NCBI GenBank assembly: GCA_023411375.1
Contig: JAEYOW010000034.1
Coordinates: 1-44,462, forward strand
Direction: 5' to 3'
DNA from: Bacillota bacterium
Lineage (GTDB): Bacteria; Bacillota; Clostridia; Christensenellales; Aristaeellaceae
DNA length: 44,462 bases
Part shown: in pieces, positions 40,782-44,462 of the stretch
How the letters are laid out: each line of letters begins with the position of its first letter
Numbering within the stretch: the first letter of the stretch is position 1
Made by a program: the position numbers and the translations under genes
Notes under the pieces: model-generated
Told to the model about the DNA's origin: nothing
Seen by the model: only the letters and a program-made list of their open reading frames with translations
Databases searched by the model: none

Positions 40782-41662
40782 GTATATGCCTCCTCTACTG
40801 GTACTATGTCGTAACGCCTAACAAAAATCAAAGTGCAGACAACCATCAAGGCATTTACGCAAAGAAATATTACATATGATCCACTGACGGATGGTAGTAC
40901 TGGATTGACAGCGCAGTAAGCATGCAGTATAAGCGAGGCATGGTAATGCGGTGATAACAGGGATAATATGCCAAATTCAATTCGTTCTGGGATAAAGATA
41001 TTCACAGACCAAGTGAGTGCATTAGCAACGAGTAGTAACAAGAACCCTCCAGAATGTATTTTTAATTTAACTAATAGAGTAAACAAACCATAGAAACATC
41101 CCATGAGGACAAATAGAAAAAAGCTGTGAAAAAAAGCTTGCCAAGGTAAGTAATTATCCAAAATAACCTCTGAAAAACCCAACTTCATTCGTTCAGGAAG
41201 AATAGAGATTCTGCCACCTTTAGCCAATAGCTTCATCGGACGACTCCATTCATTTGAAAAAACAATACTTGGTTGAGCCAATACAATCGTTACAGCAAAG
41301 ATGAGTAGCGCAAGTAAAAATGAAGTCAGGAAAATATATAGTATTTGACTTCCCACCCATCCACGACGAGTGCCATGAAGCATACTATTAACTGTAAAAG
41401 GCTCAAATATTGGAATATCTCCAAACAACACAATGATTATCGAACTAAACAGCAGCATTGTGAAACGCCAATTCATCACTGCTATAAATACTTCTGTGCA
41501 TTGTAGAGTTTCACCTTGAGCCCGTGCATTATCAACAAGAGGAACAGCATATATGATTACAAAACAAATAATCAAGGATAAGAGTGTGAGCATCCGAGGC
41601 GCGCTCTTCCATTTGCGAAAGCAGCTTGCGGTTGAATAGAGAATGTATCTAGTGCTTTTCAC
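40778..41662 (-). CDS. ABC-transporter permease-like membrane protein, subunit 2
   Basis: 294 residues, six or more hydrophobic helices (for example MLTLLSLIICFVIIYAVPLV near the start and VIFLCVNALMVVCTLIFV at the end). No family signature is clear, but size, topology and its place between a permease and the ATPase indicate an ABC-2-type permease. GTG start at 41662 with GGAGGG 6 bp upstream; overlaps the previous gene by 14 bp. Confidence 0.75.
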   Translation of the reverse strand: MKSTRYILYSTASCFRKWKSAPRMLTLLSLIICFVIIYAVPLVDNARAQGETLQCTEVFIAVMNWRFTMLLFSSIIIVLFGDIPIFEPFTVNSMLHGTRRGWVGSQILYIFLTSFLLALLIFAVTIVLAQPSIVFSNEWSRPMKLLAKGGRISILPERMKLGFSEVILDNYLPWQAFFHSFFLFVLMGCFYGLFTLLVKLKIHSGGFLLLLVANALTWSVNIFIPERIEFGILSLLSPHYHASLILHAYCAVNPVLPSVSGSYVIFLCVNALMVVCTLIFVRRYDIVPVEEAYT

Positions 41663-42446
41663 TTATAACCCTCCTATTAAACGTTATGATAAACAGCATC
41701 ATTATACTAATGTACAGTACGGATTGATAAATGAGTATGTCTCGAAAAGTAAATGTGCTCCAATTCATCTGTACAAGCATTTCTAAGGGTTGCAGTTCGA
41801 CTGGCATAACAAGAACCAAGCTAAAGCAAATAATAAATGGAGAGAGATAACTTACATATCTGTTGTGTGATAGAACAGAAAATATTAACCCTATGCCAGA
41901 CCAAACCATTCCAAAAATGAAGGCTAGAATCGCATTACAGATCATATAGCTCCAATTTCCCATTGGCCCTTGCAGCATGGATATCCATGCATTCATCGTT
42001 GCCATTCCTGTTGCAGGATAATATGGAGGATATATCACTGCTAAAGAGGCGACAAACAACAAAACGCCTATCATCAATGCCAAACCACCGCCAAATGTTG
42101 TTCCCAAAAACAATCCGTATTGATACTCTCGTTTACCACTTTTCATCAGTCTAGATCGATAGTATCCTGTATCAGTATCATCACAAAATAGCCAGCTCGC
42201 GGCAAAAGCACATAATAATGGAGCAGCATAAATATAGTATCCGAAATGAATTGATATGTTAAAGAAATAAGCATCGCCATATCCCGTTTGATCCATTTGT
42301 CTCCAAGGAGTGGTGAATGCGTCGCTCGCCACTTCGGCAAATAGGATACCGAACATAAGAGCAACCGAAAAAGCAAAGTTTTTTGACCTGATAATGCTAC
42401 GAAGATTGGTCCAGATACACAGATGTAATTTCTTAATATCAATCAT
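41649..42446 (-). CDS. ABC-transporter permease-like membrane protein, subunit 1
   Basis: 265 residues, about six hydrophobic helices, with an N-terminal cytoplasmic IKKLHLCIWTNLRSIIRSKN typical of ABC-2-type permeases. The ATG at 42446 overlaps the stop of the large secreted protein gene by 4 bp. With the next permease it may form a heterodimeric membrane domain. No homologous transporter can be named. Confidence 0.75.
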   Translation of the reverse strand: MIDIKKLHLCIWTNLRSIIRSKNFAFSVALMFGILFAEVASDAFTTPWRQMDQTGYGDAYFFNISIHFGYYIYAAPLLCAFAASWLFCDDTDTGYYRSRLMKSGKREYQYGLFLGTTFGGGLALMIGVLLFVASLAVIYPPYYPATGMATMNAWISMLQGPMGNWSYMICNAILAFIFGMVWSGIGLIFSVLSHNRYVSYLSPFIICFSLVLVMPVELQPLEMLVQMNWSTFTFRDILIYQSVLYISIMMLFIITFNRRVISEKH

Positions 42447-43537
42447 GGCAACACTTCTCCCGTATTCGCATCAATAAACATCACAAATTCGTCAAACATA
42501 TTGCGGTTGATTTTTGAAGCAAATCGCCAAGCGGGGTGTGCTTGTACACGTGCAATTGCATCTTTATCATAAGTTTCAAGGGTTTGCACAAGCCGATAGC
42601 AAAATTCGATTTCTGTTATTACAAACATTGAATCTTCATTGTTAAATATTGTGTACTCCATGTTATCACTTACAATTTGGATGGCTTCATCAAGTGAAAT
42701 TTTCAATGGGCTTGTGTCTGTATATGTACATTCCCGATAATAGCCAGTTACTCGAAATATACCATCATCATCAATGAAAATTTCTACAACGTCTCCATAG
42801 ATGTCCGCTTTCGTTTCATCCAAATAGGGAATCTTGTCAAAGGCGATGGGTATGCCATTCAACACATGTCTATATTCAATAATATAGAACCCCTTTGCGG
42901 ACGCAAGGTCGGCACTGTTGTTCTCTGAATAGTTACCATTTGGAGGCATAGTATAGCACGATTGTAGTTTGAGGTCATTCCAGCCCACTGTACGATCTAA
43001 ATCCTCAATCCATGACTGCGCGATTTCCTTTGCTGTTTCAGGTGAAATTTCAAGCCCTACTGCTTGTTGATCTTTCTTCTCTGCTCCCCACAATGGGGTT
43101 ATGTCAACATCTCTGTATGTCACAAATAGTCTTGCCTCATTTGCAACATATCTCGTAAACATTTCACCTATGCTAAACATCTGCTCAAGGTCAGGATAAA
43201 ATATTTGTTCTGCGTCCAGATCCAAACCAACCAGTTCATCTTTGACAGGTGCATTCGCATCTCCGAAAAACATATTTTTCCAGTTTTCATCATCCGCTTT
43301 TGCGTAGTCAGTAGAATATATTGCTATTGGCATATCTTCACTTGGAATAGCTACCTCTGCATCTATTTTGAGACAGATGAAGTTACTTTTGAGCGTTGTA
43401 TTAACACGTTGTAGATTGGCACTGTGAGTAGTTGCCTCCGCATACGAAACGTTTATGTTGGCAACCATCATGAATATGGCAATGGATAAGGAACAACCTA
43501 TTAAATACACTTTCCTTACATAATGGCATGAATTCAT
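42443..43537 (-). CDS. Large secreted/lipid-free exported protein, unknown function
   Basis: 364 residues. Signal sequence with a basic start (VRKVYLIG) and a hydrophobic core (SLSIAIFMMVANINVSYA). The mature part has no transmembrane helix. Its end, EFVMFIDANTGEVLP, recalls the strand pattern of PepSY-like exported modules, but this is weak. Starts at ATG 43537, AAGGAGG 5 bp before. First intact gene of the ABC operon; its C-terminal overlap (ATGA) with the permease implies a joint function, perhaps as an extracellular partner of the transporter. Confidence 0.7.
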   Translation of the reverse strand: MNSCHYVRKVYLIGCSLSIAIFMMVANINVSYAEATTHSANLQRVNTTLKSNFICLKIDAEVAIPSEDMPIAIYSTDYAKADDENWKNMFFGDANAPVKDELVGLDLDAEQIFYPDLEQMFSIGEMFTRYVANEARLFVTYRDVDITPLWGAEKKDQQAVGLEISPETAKEIAQSWIEDLDRTVGWNDLKLQSCYTMPPNGNYSENNSADLASAKGFYIIEYRHVLNGIPIAFDKIPYLDETKADIYGDVVEIFIDDDGIFRVTGYYRECTYTDTSPLKISLDEAIQIVSDNMEYTIFNNEDSMFVITEIEFCYRLVQTLETYDKDAIARVQAHPAWRFASKINRNMFDEFVMFIDANTGEVLP

Positions 43538-43744
43538 ACTATCCTCCTTGTAACACTTCGCTTGCCTACCACATTTTCTTTTCTCTGAACGTAGAGCGGT
43601 ATATGCTCAGTATGCTTTTTCTACGTTTGTCGTTGTGAGTGTGTCAACTTTTACTCCTGATGCATCAAAGACTGTTCCCCTCACAACAGCACGGTAACTT
43701 GTTCCCTTAATGGCTGTTGCGGAAGCACTCGTGACTTGACCAAA

Positions 43745-44080
43745 TTAAAGGCGAGGATAAAGATATTTGAGCTTGTCGCGGACAGTAGGCATATCGAAGT
43801 GCCAATAGACAGAATGCTGCTAAAAGTTGCGAGCACATTCTCATGCCGCCAATTCATGCTTGCGGAAAAGGATATCGGGAATTCTCCGACCCTGACATTG
43901 TAATGTCATGACGTTCAACTCAATCTCAGCAATGTTAAGCCGGCTTCCATGTTTAGGGGTAAAGCGAATTTCCAGGTGTTTTACCAACCTCAATGCTTTT
44001 TCAGGATCAAAGGCTTCATAGAGCGATCTAATTGAGTGAGTATTGAGGTTATCCATCACAAGCCTGACCTTCTGTGCATC
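43745..44080 (-). mobile_element. IS630-family transposase fragment
   Basis: The C-terminal part of an IS630-type DDE transposase: RLVMDNLNTHSIRSLYEAF, LEIRFTPKHGSRLNIAEIEL and CQGRRIPD in one frame, then HFDMPTVRDKLKYLYPRL to TAA in another, i.e. a frameshift after RRIPD. No terminal repeats can be seen, and the N-terminus is absent. Confidence 0.8.
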
Positions 44081-44161
44081 AGCGGCAAGAACGGTAACTA
44101 GAGAGAGCATTGAGGAGAGTGCAATTAGGATAACCAATGCAATTAACCTGTTCCTCTTCAT
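43841..44161 (-). CDS. Chimeric open frame: signal peptide fused to IS630 transposase
   Basis: An uninterrupted 106-residue frame from ATG 44161. Residues 1-27 are the signal peptide of a secreted protein, residues 28 onwards the transposase catalytic fragment beginning DAQKVRLVMDNLNTHS. The frame is maintained exactly at the joint. With promoter and ribosome site intact it should be translated, and the transposase piece would be exported; it is likely non-functional. Confidence 0.5.
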   Translation of the reverse strand: MKRNRLIALVILIALSSMLSLVTVLAADAQKVRLVMDNLNTHSIRSLYEAFDPEKALRLVKHLEIRFTPKHGSRLNIAEIELNVMTLQCQGRRIPDILFRKHELAA

Positions 44162-44203
44162 TAGTTTGCCTCCTTTCACCTGTCATCTTGGTAATATGTT
44201 ATA

Positions 44204-44231
44204 TTTATAACACAAAAATATAAAAAGTCAA
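44204..44231 (-). promoter_or_regulatory. Promoter of the secreted-protein/ABC operon
   Basis: On the minus strand TTGACT (44231-44226), 16 bp, TATAAA (44209-44204), with TG one base before it. The only clear promoter for the operon; no terminator or second promoter was seen between it and 43537. Confidence 0.7.
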
Positions 44232-44273
44232 AAAATAATTCTTATTGATACTATACAACTCTACGTGAAATGT

Positions 44274-44462
44274 TTAATCATCAGAAGCATGTGAGAGCTT
44301 TTTGAGGGAACGACTGTAAATTGAAACAAAATAGGCAGCCTGCGGCACAATTTCAATCCCGATTACGCGCGAAACGCGCCGAGCCATACAAAGCGCGATG
44401 GTACCCGCGCCCGCATAGGCGTCCACGGCGACGTCGCCTTCGCCCGGCTGAGCGAAATCAAT
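44274..44462 (-). pseudogene. rlmD: Truncated 23S rRNA (uracil-5-)-methyltransferase (RlmD/RumA type), partial
   Basis: The frame enters from the right edge with VAVDAYAGAGTIALCMA (SAM-binding motif I) and VIGIEIVPQAA, the RlmD/RumA pattern. After PQAA the sequence becomes unrelated (YFVSIYSRSLKKLSHASDD) and ends at TAA 44276-44274. The downstream part of the family, with the DPPR motif and the catalytic Cys, is missing, so the gene was cut, probably by the arrival of the AT-rich island (joint near 44335). Confidence 0.7.

Larger units (their letters stand above)
43607..44161 (-). pseudogene. Secreted small-protein gene split by an IS630 fragment
   Basis: The 5' part (44161-44081) has a full ribosome site (AAGGAGG) and a signal peptide, MKRNRLIALVILIALSSMLS, ending TVLAA. 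After the IS630-type piece (44080-43745) the minus-strand frame opens again to FGQVTSASATAIKGTSYRAV, RGTVFDASGVKVDTLT and a TGA at 43609-43607. The tail begins in the codon directly after the transposase TAA. So an exported protein gene was interrupted; the length of the lost middle is unknown. It would have been the first gene of the operon. Confidence 0.6.

Noticed and set aside
1..44462. CRISPR arrays or rRNA genes
   Set aside because: No regularly spaced repeats and no rRNA-like stretch were seen on reading the window.

Overview
The window looks like a chromosomal segment of a GC-rich, probably spore-forming member of the Firmicutes (Clostridia type). Three things point there: a stage II sporulation protein P at the left edge, consensus GGAGG ribosome-binding sites with frequent TTG/GTG starts, and many sigma-A promoters carrying an extended TGn-10. 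A BlaI/BlaR1-type pair and an infC-rpmI-rplT operon with a leader attenuator also fit. I cannot name a species.

Layout. 1-10.4 kb (+ strand): spoIIP (3' part), murI, a UDP-GlcNAc 2-epimerase, a 23S rRNA methyltransferase, then a tight run wbpA-wbpB-wbpD-wbpE. With the epimerase these five enzymes match the complete known route from UDP-GlcNAc to UDP-2,3-diacetamido-2,3-dideoxy-mannuronic acid. A GNAT, a Cys-rich flavoprotein and a cupin follow. 10.4-18.7 kb: a secreted CAP-domain protein, a YibE/F membrane protein, a secreted alkaline phosphatase, a membrane-anchored XRE regulator, a BlaR1/BlaI pair with clear operator-like repeats around its promoter, and a TetR regulator. 18.9-30 kb: phosphosugar mutase, GH36 alpha-galactosidase, recO, infC-rpmI-rplT, rpsT, a Rieske-FAD oxidoreductase, a PH-domain protein and an AAA ATPase.

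29.9-31.4 kb is a scar region. It holds a broken, unidentified gene, a degenerate tRNA-Val copy, an AT-richer HNH nuclease gene and an intact tRNA-Val(CAC). 31.5-36.2 kb is a four-gene surface-glycan operon (glycosyltransferase, sugar aminotransferase, flippase, ATP-grasp ligase) from one strong promoter. 36.2-39 kb is trkA-trkH for potassium uptake.

39.05-44.34 kb is a strikingly AT-rich accessory island bounded by transposase debris. It carries, in one direction, a secreted small protein gene split by an IS630-type fragment, a large secreted protein, two membrane permeases, an ABC ATPase and a second small secreted protein. Its right edge cuts into an rRNA uracil methyltransferase gene, which has lost its 3' end. 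This ABC/secreted-protein cassette is the best candidate for an undescribed system; its function is not readable from sequence alone.
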